A stretch of DNA of 42,044 nucleotides from Paludibacteraceae bacterium (GTDB lineage Bacteria; Bacteroidota; Bacteroidia; Bacteroidales; Paludibacteraceae): positions 1-42,044 of the forward strand of contig CAJOEX010000013.1 of NCBI GenBank assembly GCA_905233415.1, given 5' to 3'. A program made the translations under genes and the position numbers. The notes below the pieces were generated by a model. The model saw nothing but the letters and a program-made list of their open reading frames with translations. It was not told the origin of the DNA and did no database searches. Below are positions 25,530 through 34,738 of the stretch, piece after piece. Positions within the stretch are counted from its first letter, which is position 1. Every line of letters begins with the position of its first letter.

Positions 25530-27464
25530 TTATCCAAAATCTTCTCCTACTTTGTCTTCTTCGATGACGAGATTGTTGATGATGAAGTTCTGGCGCTCGG
25601 ACGTGTTCTTGCCCATATAGTAGGCGAGCAAGTCGTTGACAGCATCTTCCTTGCGGAGTGTGACCTGATCCAAACGGATTTCTTTGCCAATGAAGCCTTT
25701 GAACTCGTCGGGACTGATTTCTCCAAGTCCTTTAAATCGGGTTATTTCGGGATTTTTGAGGTCTGCAATGGCTTGCAGGCGCTCTTCGTCGGAATAGCAA
25801 TAGCGGATTTCCTGTTTGTTCTTGACACGGAAAAGCGGCGTTTGGAGGATATAAACGTGGCCCTTCTTCACGAGTTCAGGGAAGAACTGCAAGAAGAACG
25901 TGAGCATCAACAAACGGATGTGCATACCGTCCACATCGGCATCGGTTGCGATGATTACTTTGTTGTAACGTAGTTCGTCAAGACCATCTTCGATGTTTAG
26001 TGCCGATTGAAGACAGTTGAATTCCTCGTTTTCGTAGACGACAGACTTGGAAAGCCCGTAGGAGTTGAGCGGTTTACCGCGGAGAGAGAAGACCGCCTGT
26101 GTGCGGACATCGCGGGATTTGGTAATCGAACCGGAGGCGGACAAACCCTCTGTGATGAAGATTGCACTATCCTGACGGAGATCATCATCTGCATCTTTTG
26201 CCGATTTCACCGGCTTTGTGTCGTTATAATGGACTTGGCAATCGCGAAGTTTCGGGTTGTTGAGAAGGTTCTTTTTGGCACGTTCGCGGGCAGCCTTAGT
26301 GACACCTGCGATGGCTTTACGTTCCTTTTCGGAGTCCTGAATCTTCTGCAACATGACTTCAGTGATTTCAGGATGCTTGTGCAAGTAGTTGTCCAACTGG
26401 GTCTTTACAAAATCGTTGACAAACTTATTGACGGAAATATCGCCGTTAGGTGCCATGTCCTTTGAACCGAGTTTGACTTTGGTTTGTGATTCAAAGACAG
26501 GTTCCTCTACGTTGATTGCGATTGCTCCGACTACACCATTGCGGATGTCCGCCAATTCCTGATTTTTATTGAAAAACTCCTTGATAGTTCGTCCTATTGC
26601 CTCACGGAAAGCAGCCTGATGGGTACCTCCCTGGATAGTATATTGACCATTGACAAAAGAATAGTACTCGTCGCCGGGCTGATTGGTATGAGTAAGTGCA
26701 ATCTCAATGTCTTCACCGGTAATATGAATTATCGGATAAAGCGGTTCAGCCGTCATGCGCTCTGTGAGCAAGTCGAAAAGACCGTTTTTGGAAACGAACT
26801 TTTTGCCATTATATATTAAGGTGAGTCCTGTGTTGAGATATGCATAATTGCGCAACATGGTCTCAATATACTCGTCACGGAAAGTATATTCGGCAAATAG
26901 TTTCTTGTCATTATCCGGCGTAAACTGAATCATCGTTCCGCGTTTAGGTTCGGATTTTTCGCCTGTGCGCTTCATCCATTCGGAAATCGGAATAATGCCG
27001 GTGTCATCGGTCAGTTCACCCTGGTGGAAAGTGGCTTTGCGGGTACTATCATCACGGAAAGATTGTACGGTGAAATCGAGCGAAAGCGCATTCACCGCCT
27101 TCGTTCCGACACCGTTCAGACCAACGGATTTGTGGAAAGCCTTATTGTCGTACTTACCACCGGTATTGATGATGGAAACGGCATCTGTAAGTTTGCCAAG
27201 AGGAATTCCACGACCGTAGTCACGGACAGTTACCGTGCGGTTTTCAACCGTCACATCAATGATTTTGCCCTCCCCCATGCGGAATTCGTCAATAGAATTG
27301 TCGATGGTTTCCTTGATAAGGACATAAATTCCGTCATCGGAGTGGCTTCCATCGCCCAATTTACCGATATACATACCCGGTCTAAGACGGATATGCTCCA
27401 GACCTGTAAGGGTAATGATATTACTCTCGTCGTACTGCGGAGTCTGTGGATTTACTTCTGCCAT
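25530..27464 (-). CDS. parE: DNA topoisomerase IV subunit B
   Basis: This is a type IIA topoisomerase ATPase/TOPRIM subunit that pairs with ParC to decatenate chromosomes. I choose the ATG at 27464 (644 residues) rather than 27497, because the predicted transcription start (about 27477) lies between them. Landmarks are 'RLRPGMYIG' (about 27-35), '[14 protein letters not shown]' with the Mg-binding Asn, 'RDYGRGIP' and '[13 protein letters not shown]' (ATP-binding GHKL motifs), the central 'KLGSKDMAP' lysine loop, the TOPRIM motif '[10 protein letters not shown]' with '[13 protein letters not shown]', and 'RFKGLGEI'. No parC follows within the window; the next minus-strand gene is an unrelated hypothetical. 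Confidence 0.93.
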   Translation of the reverse strand: MAEVNPQTPQYDESNIITLTGLEHIRLRPGMYIGKLGDGSHSDDGIYVLIKETIDNSIDEFRMGEGKIIDVTVENRTVTVRDYGRGIPLGKLTDAVSIINTGGKYDNKAFHKSVGLNGVGTKAVNALSLDFTVQSFRDDSTRKATFHQGELTDDTGIIPISEWMKRTGEKSEPKRGTMIQFTPDNDKKLFAEYTFRDEYIETMLRNYAYLNTGLTLIYNGKKFVSKNGLFDLLTERMTAEPLYPIIHITGEDIEIALTHTNQPGDEYYSFVNGQYTIQGGTHQAAFREAIGRTIKEFFNKNQELADIRNGVVGAIAINVEEPVFESQTKVKLGSKDMAPNGDISVNKFVNDFVKTQLDNYLHKHPEITEVMLQKIQDSEKERKAIAGVTKAARERAKKNLLNNPKLRDCQVHYNDTKPVKSAKDADDDLRQDSAIFITEGLSASGSITKSRDVRTQAVFSLRGKPLNSYGLSKSVVYENEEFNCLQSALNIEDGLDELRYNKVIIATDADVDGMHIRLLMLTFFLQFFPELVKKGHVYILQTPLFRVKNKQEIRYCYSDEERLQAIADLKNPEITRFKGLGEISPDEFKGFIGKEIRLDQVTLRKEDAVNDLLAYYMGKNTSERQNFIINNLVIEEDKVGEDFG

Positions 27465-27483
27465 AATCGTACCAAAAAACGTG

Positions 27484-27515
27484 CAAAGATACAACATTTT
27501 TTTGAAATATGCAAG
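27484..27515 (-). promoter_or_regulatory. Promoter of parE
   Basis: On the minus strand, -7 TATCTTTG (27491-27484) and a -33-like CTTG (27515-27512) with a 20-bp spacer. The expected start of transcription near 27477 excludes the upstream ATG at 27497 and favours the one at 27464. Confidence 0.65.
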
Positions 27516-27550
27516 AATTTCACCCCTAAATAACGAATTTCACCCCTAAA
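27515..27550. repeat. 16-bp direct repeat between divergent promoters
   Basis: GAATTTCACCCCTAAA occurs at 27515-27530 and again at 27535-27550, a 20-bp period, about two helical turns. It sits between the divergent promoters of parE and the acyl-CoA synthetase gene, a typical place for an operator. Confidence 0.75.
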
Positions 27551-27592
27551 AACGGCTTTTTTATCCCAAAAAAGGAGTTGTAAGACCATTTT

Positions 27593-27624
27593 TTTGAGGA
27601 TGTGGTCGGAAGAATGTACTTTTG
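27593..27624 (+). promoter_or_regulatory. Promoter of acyl-CoA synthetase gene
   Basis: -33 TTTG (27593-27596) and -7 TACTTTTG (27617-27624) with a 20-bp spacer; the ATG at 27664 follows after a leader of about 33 nt. Confidence 0.75.
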
Positions 27625-27663
27625 CAGCCGTTTTTGAAAATTACAGTATAATATATTTAAGGT

Positions 27664-29283
27664 ATGAGACATTATTTTGATTATTTGGAAAAGACAATCA
27701 AGTCGAATTGGAATGCACCGGCTGTTTCGGATTACGGCGGAACAGTTAACTACACGTACGGCCAGTTGGCGGAAAAAGTGGAATGGTTAGGCACACTGTT
27801 TGACAAATTAGGTCTGCAACCCGGCGACAAAGTAGGTATTTGCGGTCGCAATTGCAGCAACTGGGGTATTGTATATTTGGCAGTGGCTTCGCGAAGATTA
27901 GTCGCAGTGAGTCTGTTGCCGGACTATACCTGTGAGAGCATTTATGAACTGGCGCATCATTCAGACTCAAAGGTTCTGTTTGTCGGTCCATGGGTTCGCG
28001 GCCGCGTGGAGTTGAACCAAATGCCGGGTATTGACACATTTATTGCCCTGTCGGATTTCAGTATTCTGCAAAGCAAACAGGAGTTTGATATAGCGGAAGT
28101 AGATAAAACTTTTGCGGAAAAGTATCCAAACGGGTTCGGAAAAGACGATGTTACTTTCCCGAAAGACAATCTGGATGACCTTGCACTGATTAACTATACA
28201 TCCGGTTCAACGGGCAATCCGAAAGGTGTTATGGTTACGCACCGCAACCTTAGTTCAAACGTAGTGTTCGGTCAGGAGCATATTCCAAACGACCCGTCTA
28301 AATCAATAGTTTCAATGCTTCCGATGGCGCACATGTTCGGTCTGATGTTTGAATTTCTGTACCAATTGGCAGGCGGAACACATGTATATTTCATCGTGAA
28401 AAGCCTGACACCGTCGCTGCTGATGCAAGCATTCAAGGATGTGCATCCGTATATGATTTTGACAGTGCCATTGTTAGTGGAGAAAATATTCAAAAAGCAG
28501 ATATTCCCTGCAATCCAAAAACCGCTTGTAAAAGCATTGTGGTACACGCCGTTAGTTAATATTCCAATCCGTAAGAAAGTACACCAACAGCTACAGCAAG
28601 CATTCGGCGGAAAATTAGAGATTCTGATTATCGGCGGCGCAGCTTTGAATAAGGATGTAGAGCGTTGCTTGAAGCAAATCAAGTTCCCGTTCACTGTCGG
28701 ATACGGTATGACAGAATGCGCTCCATTGCTATGCTATGAGAACTGGAAAAAGTATGCGTTCCGTTCCTGCGGAAAAGTGGTTGACCGCATGGAAATGATG
28801 GTGGATTCGCCAGACCCGCAAAAGGTGGAAGGTGAATTGTTAGTTCGCGGCGAGAACGTAATGCGCGGCTACTACAAGAACCTGCAAGCGACCGATGACG
28901 CTTTCACTGAAGACGGTTGGTTGCGTACAGGCGATATGGGTGTAATTGACAACAACGGCAATGTCTATCTGCGCGGCCGCTGCAAGAACATGATTCTCGG
29001 TTCAAGCGGACAAAATATCTATCCTGAAGAAATGGAAGACAAACTGAATTCCATGCCGGGCGTGGCCGAATCTGTAATTGTTGACCGTAAAGGAAGACTG
29101 GTGGCACTGGTATTCCCTGAGGCAGATGTTAAGGGCGACGAACTGAAGAAACTGATGGATGCCAACTTGCTAACCGTCAACAAAATGCTGCCCCGCTATT
29201 CCCAGATTGCAGAAATCGAATTAGTGGAGAAAGAGTTTGAAAAAACACCGAAAAAATCCATCAAACGGTTCCTATACAAGTGA
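27664..29283 (+). CDS. AMP-forming acyl-CoA synthetase (long-chain fatty acid--CoA ligase type)
   Basis: This 539-residue member of the ANL superfamily activates a carboxylic acid with ATP to an acyl-adenylate and then the CoA thioester. Motifs in order are the phosphate-binding loop 'TSGSTGNPKG' (179-188), 'GYGMTE' (346-351, adenine/adenylate), 'GWLRTGDMG' (about 418-426) with the ribose-binding Asp, 'GRCKNMI' hinge, and a C-terminal 'EKTPKKSIKR' with the catalytic-type Lys. There is no signal peptide; it probably acts at the inner face of the membrane. Substrate length cannot be told; long-chain fatty acid is the usual annotation. Its last 12 bp overlap the convergent CCA-adding enzyme gene. 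Confidence 0.88.
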   Translation: MRHYFDYLEKTIKSNWNAPAVSDYGGTVNYTYGQLAEKVEWLGTLFDKLGLQPGDKVGICGRNCSNWGIVYLAVASRRLVAVSLLPDYTCESIYELAHHSDSKVLFVGPWVRGRVELNQMPGIDTFIALSDFSILQSKQEFDIAEVDKTFAEKYPNGFGKDDVTFPKDNLDDLALINYTSGSTGNPKGVMVTHRNLSSNVVFGQEHIPNDPSKSIVSMLPMAHMFGLMFEFLYQLAGGTHVYFIVKSLTPSLLMQAFKDVHPYMILTVPLLVEKIFKKQIFPAIQKPLVKALWYTPLVNIPIRKKVHQQLQQAFGGKLEILIIGGAALNKDVERCLKQIKFPFTVGYGMTECAPLLCYENWKKYAFRSCGKVVDRMEMMVDSPDPQKVEGELLVRGENVMRGYYKNLQATDDAFTEDGWLRTGDMGVIDNNGNVYLRGRCKNMILGSSGQNIYPEEMEDKLNSMPGVAESVIVDRKGRLVALVFPEADVKGDELKKLMDANLLTVNKMLPRYSQIAEIELVEKEFEKTPKKSIKRFLYK

Positions 29284-30693
29284 TCGCTCTTTGGCGAGTT
29301 TGTACAAATAAGCCAACGCTTCGTTGTAATCGTTTTTGATAACGCCGTCAAGGATAGCCTCTTTGATGGCGTTTTTCAATTCGCCAACCGTCGAGCAAGG
29401 TTCAAGATGCAATAATTGCATGATTTCATCGCCTTTGACAGGTGGCTGGAAGTTGCGGATACGATCACGTTCTTCCAATTCGACCATTTTGCGACGAACC
29501 AGTTCATAATTGCGGTGAAAACGCTCCACTTTCTGGGCATTGCGGGAGGTGATGTCAGCATCACACAATAACATCAAATCATCGATATCATCGCCTGCCT
29601 CAAACAAAAGACGGCGGACAGCCGAGTCGGTAACAGTATCTTCAATAAGATTGATAGGGCGCATATGGAGATCAACGAGTTTGGCGACATAATCCATTTT
29701 TTCGTTGAGTGGCAGTTTCATTTTCTTAAAAATGCGCGGCACCATCTTTGCTCCGATATAATTATGATTGCGGAACGTCCATCCCGCTTGCGGATCCCAT
29801 GCTTTGGAACGAGGTTTACCGATGTCATGGAGGAGAGCCGCCCAGCGAAGCCAAAGACCGCTTTCGCCGTCGGGTTGGAGGGTAGCCACATTGTCCAGGA
29901 CTTGCAGCGTATGATAAAAGACATCTTTGTGTCCACGACCGTCTTTGGTTTCAACCCCTTTAAGAGCTGCCAATTCAGGAAAAATCAGTAATAAAAGTCC
30001 GCATTCATCAAGTAAGCGCCAGCCAATGGACGGACGTGAAGAAAGCATAATTTTATTGAGTTCATCGGCGATTCGTTCCTTGGTGATGATATTGATGCGC
30101 TCTTTATTGCGGCAAATAGCGTTGAATGTTTCCGAACAGATCCTAAAATCAAGTTGCGTAGCAAACCGAATAGCCCGCATCATCCGTAACGGGTCATCAG
30201 AAAAAGTGATGTCCGGATCAAGGGGCGTACGAATGATTTTATGCGAGATATCCTCGATTCCACCGAATGGATCAAGCATTTCGCCATAACGATTTTTATT
30301 CAAACAAACAGCTAATGCATTAACGGTGAAATCGCGCCGATTCTGGTCTTCCTCCAATGTGCCGTCCTCAACAATCGGATTGCGACTATCGTGCCGGTAA
30401 CTCTCACGGCGGGCACCAACGAATTCAAGTTCGATATCCCGATTTTTAACCTGTGCTGTGCCGTAAGTCTTGAAAACCGACAAGTGTGTGCCTTTCCCCA
30501 ATCTTTTAGCGACAGCCTCCGCCAAAACGATTCCGGAACCTACGGCAACAATGTCAATATCCTTGCTGTGACGTTGCAAAATCTGGTCACGTACCCAACC
30601 TCCAATGACATAGCACTCCAAATTCAGTTTATCAGCCTCATCACCGACTAAATGGAGCACCGGAATATCAATTTGTGAGCCGTTATAGGTCAT
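29272..30693 (-). CDS. cca: CCA tRNA nucleotidyltransferase with HD domain
   Basis: This 473-residue class II nucleotidyltransferase adds or repairs the 3' CCA end of tRNAs. It shows 'GGWVRD' (31-36), the metal-binding 'DIDIV' (45-49), 'RRDFTVNAL' (119-127), the 'DDPLRMMRAIRF' segment (166-177) that reads the incoming nucleotide, and a C-terminal HD domain ('LLHDIG', His289-Asp290), as in Bacteroidota and some other bacterial versions where the HD domain may have phosphohydrolase activity. A class II enzyme with an HD domain could be a poly(A) polymerase paralogue, but no second such gene is in the window. It is transcribed from its own minus promoter, divergent from gldD. Confidence 0.9.
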   Translation of the reverse strand: MTYNGSQIDIPVLHLVGDEADKLNLECYVIGGWVRDQILQRHSKDIDIVAVGSGIVLAEAVAKRLGKGTHLSVFKTYGTAQVKNRDIELEFVGARRESYRHDSRNPIVEDGTLEEDQNRRDFTVNALAVCLNKNRYGEMLDPFGGIEDISHKIIRTPLDPDITFSDDPLRMMRAIRFATQLDFRICSETFNAICRNKERINIITKERIADELNKIMLSSRPSIGWRLLDECGLLLLIFPELAALKGVETKDGRGHKDVFYHTLQVLDNVATLQPDGESGLWLRWAALLHDIGKPRSKAWDPQAGWTFRNHNYIGAKMVPRIFKKMKLPLNEKMDYVAKLVDLHMRPINLIEDTVTDSAVRRLLFEAGDDIDDLMLLCDADITSRNAQKVERFHRNYELVRRKMVELEERDRIRNFQPPVKGDEIMQLLHLEPCSTVGELKNAIKEAILDGVIKNDYNEALAYLYKLAKERSLV

Positions 30694-30712
30694 GTTCGTA
30701 TATTTCAGCGTG

Positions 30713-30743
30713 CAAATTTACAACAAAATTTGCGTATTTCAAA
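30713..30743 (-). promoter_or_regulatory. Promoter of cca
   Basis: On the minus strand, -7 TAAATTTG (30720-30713) and -33 TTTG (30743-30740) with a 19-bp spacer. It interleaves with the plus-strand gldD promoter (30729-30760), so the two face outward and share sequence. Confidence 0.65.
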
Positions 30744-30760
30744 ATTTATCACTAACTTTG
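30729..30760 (+). promoter_or_regulatory. Promoter of gldD operon
   Basis: -33 TTTG (30729-30732) and -7 TAACTTTG (30753-30760) with a 20-bp spacer. The gldD ATG begins at 30768, only 7 nt after the -7 box, so the transcript would start at or very near the start codon. Confidence 0.75.
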
Positions 30761-30767
30761 CGGCAAA

Positions 30768-31340
30768 ATGTGCAGATTTATTCAAATAAACAGTATTTTT
30801 TGGTGCATTTTGGCATTTTTAGGGTGCTCCAAATCCACGACTCCGAAACCATACGGATACTACCGCATTGATTTGCCGGAAGCGGTCTATATCGGCTCAC
30901 CGGATGATGAACCCTACCGGTTTGAGCAGTCCATTTATGCAAAACCTTGCAAGATTACCAACAAAGGAGACGGGGAGTGGATGAATCTGCACTACGATAT
31001 TTTGAATGCCGATATTCACTGCTCGTATTTGCCGGTACATGGCAATTTGCGCGAACTGACCGACGATGCAATGGAATTTGTATATAAACATGTCAGTCAG
31101 GCAAGCGCAATCCCTGAGCGAGTATTTGCTAATGACGAAGCAAAAGTGTATGGTGTGTTTTTTACACTGCAAGGGAACACGGCTTCGCCATTCCAGTTCT
31201 TTTTGACCGATTCCACCGGACATTTCTTCCGCGGAGCAGCCTATTGCAACTGTCGCCCGAATACAGATTCACTACAACCGGTATTGGAATATTTATCACA
31301 TGATATAGAACATCTGATTGAAACATTCGAATGGAAGTAG
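30768..31340 (+). CDS. gldD: Gliding-motility lipoprotein GldD family
   Basis: This 190-residue lipoprotein has a short N-terminal hydrophobic segment ending in a lipobox 'LAFLGC' (Cys20). The body begins 'KPYGYYRIDLPE', contains 'WMNLHYDILNADIHCSYLP' and ends 'QFFLTDSTGHFFRGAAY' and 'DIEHLIETFEWK', all characteristic of GldD of Bacteroidota. In Flavobacterium GldD is needed for gliding; in non-gliding Bacteroidales it accompanies the T9SS envelope machinery, although it is not a core secretion component. Its presence supports the reading of the C-terminal tails elsewhere in the window as T9SS signals. It begins a tight operon with tadA, whose start overlaps it by 10 nt. Confidence 0.85.
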   Translation: MCRFIQINSIFWCILAFLGCSKSTTPKPYGYYRIDLPEAVYIGSPDDEPYRFEQSIYAKPCKITNKGDGEWMNLHYDILNADIHCSYLPVHGNLRELTDDAMEFVYKHVSQASAIPERVFANDEAKVYGVFFTLQGNTASPFQFFLTDSTGHFFRGAAYCNCRPNTDSLQPVLEYLSHDIEHLIETFEWK

Positions 31341-31765
31341 ATGAACGATATATGTCCTTAGCCCTGCAAGAAGCGCAAAAAGCATTTGACGCAGGCGAAG
31401 TACCGGTAGGCTGTGTCATTGTTGCAGGAAATCAAGTAGTGGGACGAGGGCATAACCTAACGCAAACACTACAAGATGTGACTGCACATGCCGAGATGCA
31501 GGCAATTACAGCCGCGGCACAGACTTTAGGCGGAAAGTACCTGACTGACTGTACATTGTATGTAACTGTAGAACCATGTGCCATGTGTGCCGGTGCCATC
31601 GGTTGGGCACAAATAGCACGACTGGTATATGGCTGTAAGGATGAAAAACGCGGATACAGCCAATTCGCGCCGAATGTCTTACACCCAAAAACATCGGTGA
31701 AATCGGGTGTTTTTGAGGAAAAATGTCAAGAATTGATGCAATTATTTTTCATAAACAGACGATAA
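31331..31765 (+). CDS. tadA: tRNA-specific adenosine deaminase
   Basis: This 144-residue zinc-dependent deaminase converts A34 to inosine in tRNA-Arg(ACG). 'HAE' (53-55) gives the zinc-binding His and catalytic Glu, and 'PCAMC' (82-86) gives the two zinc-binding cysteines. The early 'ALQEAQKAFDAGEVPVGCV' and length fit TadA. Translation starts inside gldD: the ATG at 31331 precedes the gldD stop (31338-31340), with a second possible start at 31352. The overlap implies coupling. Confidence 0.92.
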   Translation: MEVDERYMSLALQEAQKAFDAGEVPVGCVIVAGNQVVGRGHNLTQTLQDVTAHAEMQAITAAAQTLGGKYLTDCTLYVTVEPCAMCAGAIGWAQIARLVYGCKDEKRGYSQFAPNVLHPKTSVKSGVFEEKCQELMQLFFINRR

Positions 31766-31775
31766 TCAAACACTT

Positions 31776-33665
31776 ATGAAACTAACAACTTTCACACAAA
31801 ATATCGTCAAAGCATTGGCGTTCATTTTGTTAGCTGCAGTGACTGTATACCTGTATCCGAGGTATGACAGTTCGTTCCCTTATCGTTATGAAGTGGGAAA
31901 ACCGTGGGTGTACGACCGAATTGTAGCAGAGCATGACTTTCCCATATACAAAAGCGAGCGCCAACTGGCACAAGAACAGGAAGAGGTGCTGCAAGACTTC
32001 ACACCTTATTATAAATACATTCCGGAACAACCACAAACTCCATTGGTTGTTGTATTGCAGGAACGCGAGCAATTGGTGAAGGAAAACGTTGAACACATTG
32101 CTATTGTAACCAACAAAGTTTCAACGACATATCCGTTAAGCAATGTATATACGCCCAAATCAGCCTATGTCGCTTTCGGGAAAAATTATAATCCGAACAT
32201 CGTTCGCGATACAGCAACCACTGAACAAATGCGGACAGCGCTATTGAGCGGAATTTCGCTGACGCGCGGGGTTGTCCAGGCTGGTGAAAAAGTTGTAGAT
32301 CGAGGCGATATAGTAACTGAAGAGACGGCGGTATTATTGCAATCGCTGAAGATAGCATATGAAAGTGAACACGCCACGAAGCAGCAGACAGCCCTGTCTA
32401 TCGTTGGAGAAATAGCACTTGTTTGCCTGCTGATAATATTGTTCCTGCTGTACATATATGTATTCCGTCCGTCATTTTTCCACGAACTGCCAACAATGTT
32501 ATTTTTTGCGATTTTATCGGGAATCATTATCGTCTTGGCACTTGTGCTGTTACGCTATACACCCTTGAGCATATATTTGATTCCATTTGCCTGGGTACCG
32601 ATTATCACAAGAGTATTCTATGATTCGCGAACAGCATTGTTTTTACATATCATTACCGTGCTGTTGGTTGCTCCGGCTGTGCCGGATTCATTTGAATTCA
32701 TCATGGTTCAAATTGCAGTTGGTATGGTGGCTGTAGCCGGTATGAAAGACATGACCAAACGGGCACAATTAGCACAGACGGCCGGTTTGATTTTGCTGAC
32801 ATATGCCTTGACTTATACCGCATTTGTACTCGGGACCACCGGTGACTGGCATAATATTGATGTTTGGACATACCTGCATTTCGGTATCAACACTATTCTT
32901 ATCATTTGTGCGTACGGTTTGATTTATCTGTTTGAAAAGACATTCCATTTGTTGAGTTCCATAACTCTGGTCGAATTGACCGATATCAATTCATCATTAC
33001 TATTAGAGTTTGCCCAAAAGGCACCAGGCAGTTTCCAACACTCCATGCAAGTAAGTACGCTGGCAATGGAAGCGGCAAAAAAGATAGGCGCCAAATCTCT
33101 TTTAGTACGTACAGGGGCCTTATATCATGACATAGGCAAATTAGCTCATCCCGAATTCTTTACCGAAAACCAACCTGAAGGGCAAAATCCGCTGTTAGAC
33201 ATGACACCGGAAGAGGCCGCCAAGACAGTTATCAACCACGTGGCTGACGGTATCAAGATTGCACGGCAAAATCGTTTGCCGGAGGTGCTGATAAACTTTA
33301 TCTCCTCCCATCACGGAACATCATTAGTACGGTATTTTTACAACACAGCAGTCAATAATGCAACACCGGAAAATCCGGTGAATGCGGAAAAATTCCGCTA
33401 TTTAGGTCCCAAACCGAATAGCAAGGAAACGGCTATTCTGATGATGGCGGATGCAGTAGAGGCTCGTTCACGCAGTTTGAAAAATTATACGGAAGAGAAC
33501 ATCAGTGCGATGGTGGATGACATGATAGAACAGCAAATCGGAGAAAAACAGTTCTCGGAAACACCGCTATCATTCAAGGATGTGGAAGACATCAAAAAAG
33601 TATTCAAAGAGCGGTTGATGGCGATTAACCACCATCGCATCAAATATCCAAGCATCACCAAGTGA
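31776..33665 (+). CDS. 7TM-HD domain membrane phosphohydrolase (PgpH-like)
   Basis: This 629-residue protein has an N-terminal membrane helix, a periplasmic region (about 40-210), a block of about seven transmembrane helices (about 210-400) and a cytoplasmic HD domain. The metal-binding motifs are 'FQHSMQVS' (about 422), 'YHDIGKLAHPEFF' (His-Asp about 451-452), 'INHV', 'SSHHGTSLVRYFY' and 'MADAVEARSRS'. The plan matches the 7TMR-HDED/7TM-HD family that includes PgpH, a c-di-AMP phosphodiesterase in Firmicutes. The same activity here is plausible but inferred. The gene starts 11 nt after tadA and its stop overlaps the dus start (GTGA). Confidence 0.88.
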   Translation: MKLTTFTQNIVKALAFILLAAVTVYLYPRYDSSFPYRYEVGKPWVYDRIVAEHDFPIYKSERQLAQEQEEVLQDFTPYYKYIPEQPQTPLVVVLQEREQLVKENVEHIAIVTNKVSTTYPLSNVYTPKSAYVAFGKNYNPNIVRDTATTEQMRTALLSGISLTRGVVQAGEKVVDRGDIVTEETAVLLQSLKIAYESEHATKQQTALSIVGEIALVCLLIILFLLYIYVFRPSFFHELPTMLFFAILSGIIIVLALVLLRYTPLSIYLIPFAWVPIITRVFYDSRTALFLHIITVLLVAPAVPDSFEFIMVQIAVGMVAVAGMKDMTKRAQLAQTAGLILLTYALTYTAFVLGTTGDWHNIDVWTYLHFGINTILIICAYGLIYLFEKTFHLLSSITLVELTDINSSLLLEFAQKAPGSFQHSMQVSTLAMEAAKKIGAKSLLVRTGALYHDIGKLAHPEFFTENQPEGQNPLLDMTPEEAAKTVINHVADGIKIARQNRLPEVLINFISSHHGTSLVRYFYNTAVNNATPENPVNAEKFRYLGPKPNSKETAILMMADAVEARSRSLKNYTEENISAMVDDMIEQQIGEKQFSETPLSFKDVEDIKKVFKERLMAINHHRIKYPSITK

Positions 33666-34639
33666 ATGGCTCCTTAAAACATAATAAGTTATACCTTGCT
33701 CCCATGGAGGATGTGACCGATCCTGCATTCCGGCTGTTGTGCAAACGATTCGGGGCAGATCGGGTTTATACGGAATTTGTCAATGCCGACGCTTTGGTTA
33801 GGGATGTCGCATCCACAACGCGGAAGCTGCAAATCTCCGATGCAGAACGACCGGTAGCAATACAGATTTACGGTCGTGAGCCGGAATCAATGGCAGAAGC
33901 AGCCCGCATTGTGGAACAAGCCAAGCCTGATTTTATCGATATCAATTTCGGATGTCCCGTCAAAAAAGTGGCAGGTAAAGGAGCCGGGGCCGGTTTGCTG
34001 CGCGACGTGCCTAAAATGTTGGAAATAACGCGGGCTGTAGTAAACGCCGTGCATGTTCCCGTGACCGCCAAAACACGTTTAGGTTGGAACGAAGAACAGA
34101 AGATTATTGTTGATTTGGCAGAGGCACTACAAGACTGCGGCATTCAGGAACTGGCTATTCACGGGCGGACAAGGGCACAAATGTACACCGGAGAAGCAGA
34201 CTGGACACTGATTGGCGAAGTAAAGAACAATCCAAGAATGCACATTCCCATTATCGGGAACGGCGATGTGACAACACCGGAACGTGCCAAAGAATGCTTT
34301 AACACCTACGGTGTGGATGCCATCATGATTGGGCGCGGCACATTCGGCTGTCCGTGGATATTTGAGGACATGAAACATTATCTGGAAACAGATGAGTTGC
34401 TACCCGCTCGTCCGATGGCTTGGTGTGTTGATATACTAAAAGAGCATGTTGAATGCAGTATTAAATGGATTGGTGACGAGCGGAAAGGCATCATCCACTC
34501 ACGGCGGCATTTTGCCAATTCGCCCGTTTTCAAAGGACTATATGATTTCAAACAAACACGTATTGCATTGCTTCGAGCAGATACAAAATCGGAAGTTTTT
34601 GAGATAATGGACCGCATTGTCAAACAATGGGGAAGCTAA
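33662..34639 (+). CDS. dus: tRNA-dihydrouridine synthase
   Basis: This 325-residue FMN enzyme reduces uridine to dihydrouridine in tRNA. It begins with 'YLAPMEDVTDPAFRLLC' and has 'NFGCPVKKV' with the catalytic Cys98, 'KTRLGW', 'HGRTRAQMY', 'GNGDVTTPE' and 'DAIMIGRGTFGCPWIF'; the last two hold the flavin phosphate. The sequence is DusB-like, but the subtype is not certain. The only sensible start is GTG at 33662, overlapping the upstream stop by 4 nt (GTGA), since no in-frame ATG lies before the first motif. Confidence 0.9.
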   Translation: MNGSLKHNKLYLAPMEDVTDPAFRLLCKRFGADRVYTEFVNADALVRDVASTTRKLQISDAERPVAIQIYGREPESMAEAARIVEQAKPDFIDINFGCPVKKVAGKGAGAGLLRDVPKMLEITRAVVNAVHVPVTAKTRLGWNEEQKIIVDLAEALQDCGIQELAIHGRTRAQMYTGEADWTLIGEVKNNPRMHIPIIGNGDVTTPERAKECFNTYGVDAIMIGRGTFGCPWIFEDMKHYLETDELLPARPMAWCVDILKEHVECSIKWIGDERKGIIHSRRHFANSPVFKGLYDFKQTRIALLRADTKSEVFEIMDRIVKQWGS

Positions 34640-34640
34640 A

Positions 34641-34673
34641 AATGCAGCAAAATCAATTTTTATTTGCAGCATT
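34641..34673. promoter_or_regulatory. Imperfect inverted repeat overlapping the malQ -33 box
   Basis: AATGC-A-GCAAA (34641-34651) pairs with TTTGC-A-GCATT (34663-34673), leaving one A-A mismatch and an 11-nt loop. It immediately follows the dus stop and covers the -33 box of the next promoter, so it could be a weak terminator or an operator for a regulator of the glucanotransferase gene. Confidence 0.5.
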
Positions 34674-34694
34674 GAAAAAAATATTGTAACTTTG
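34663..34694 (+). promoter_or_regulatory. Promoter of malQ operon
   Basis: -33 TTTG (34663-34666) and -7 TAACTTTG (34687-34694) with a 20-bp spacer; the ATG at 34739 follows about 44 nt downstream. Confidence 0.75.
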
Positions 34695-34738
34695 CGGCGG
34701 CAAATATGCAAACAGCAAATATTAAATAACAAAATATC

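Noticed and set aside
27464..27497. Upstream ATG (27497) as the parE start
   Set aside because: The predicted transcription start lies near 27477, downstream of that ATG, and the extra 11 residues are hydrophobic and unlike ParE.
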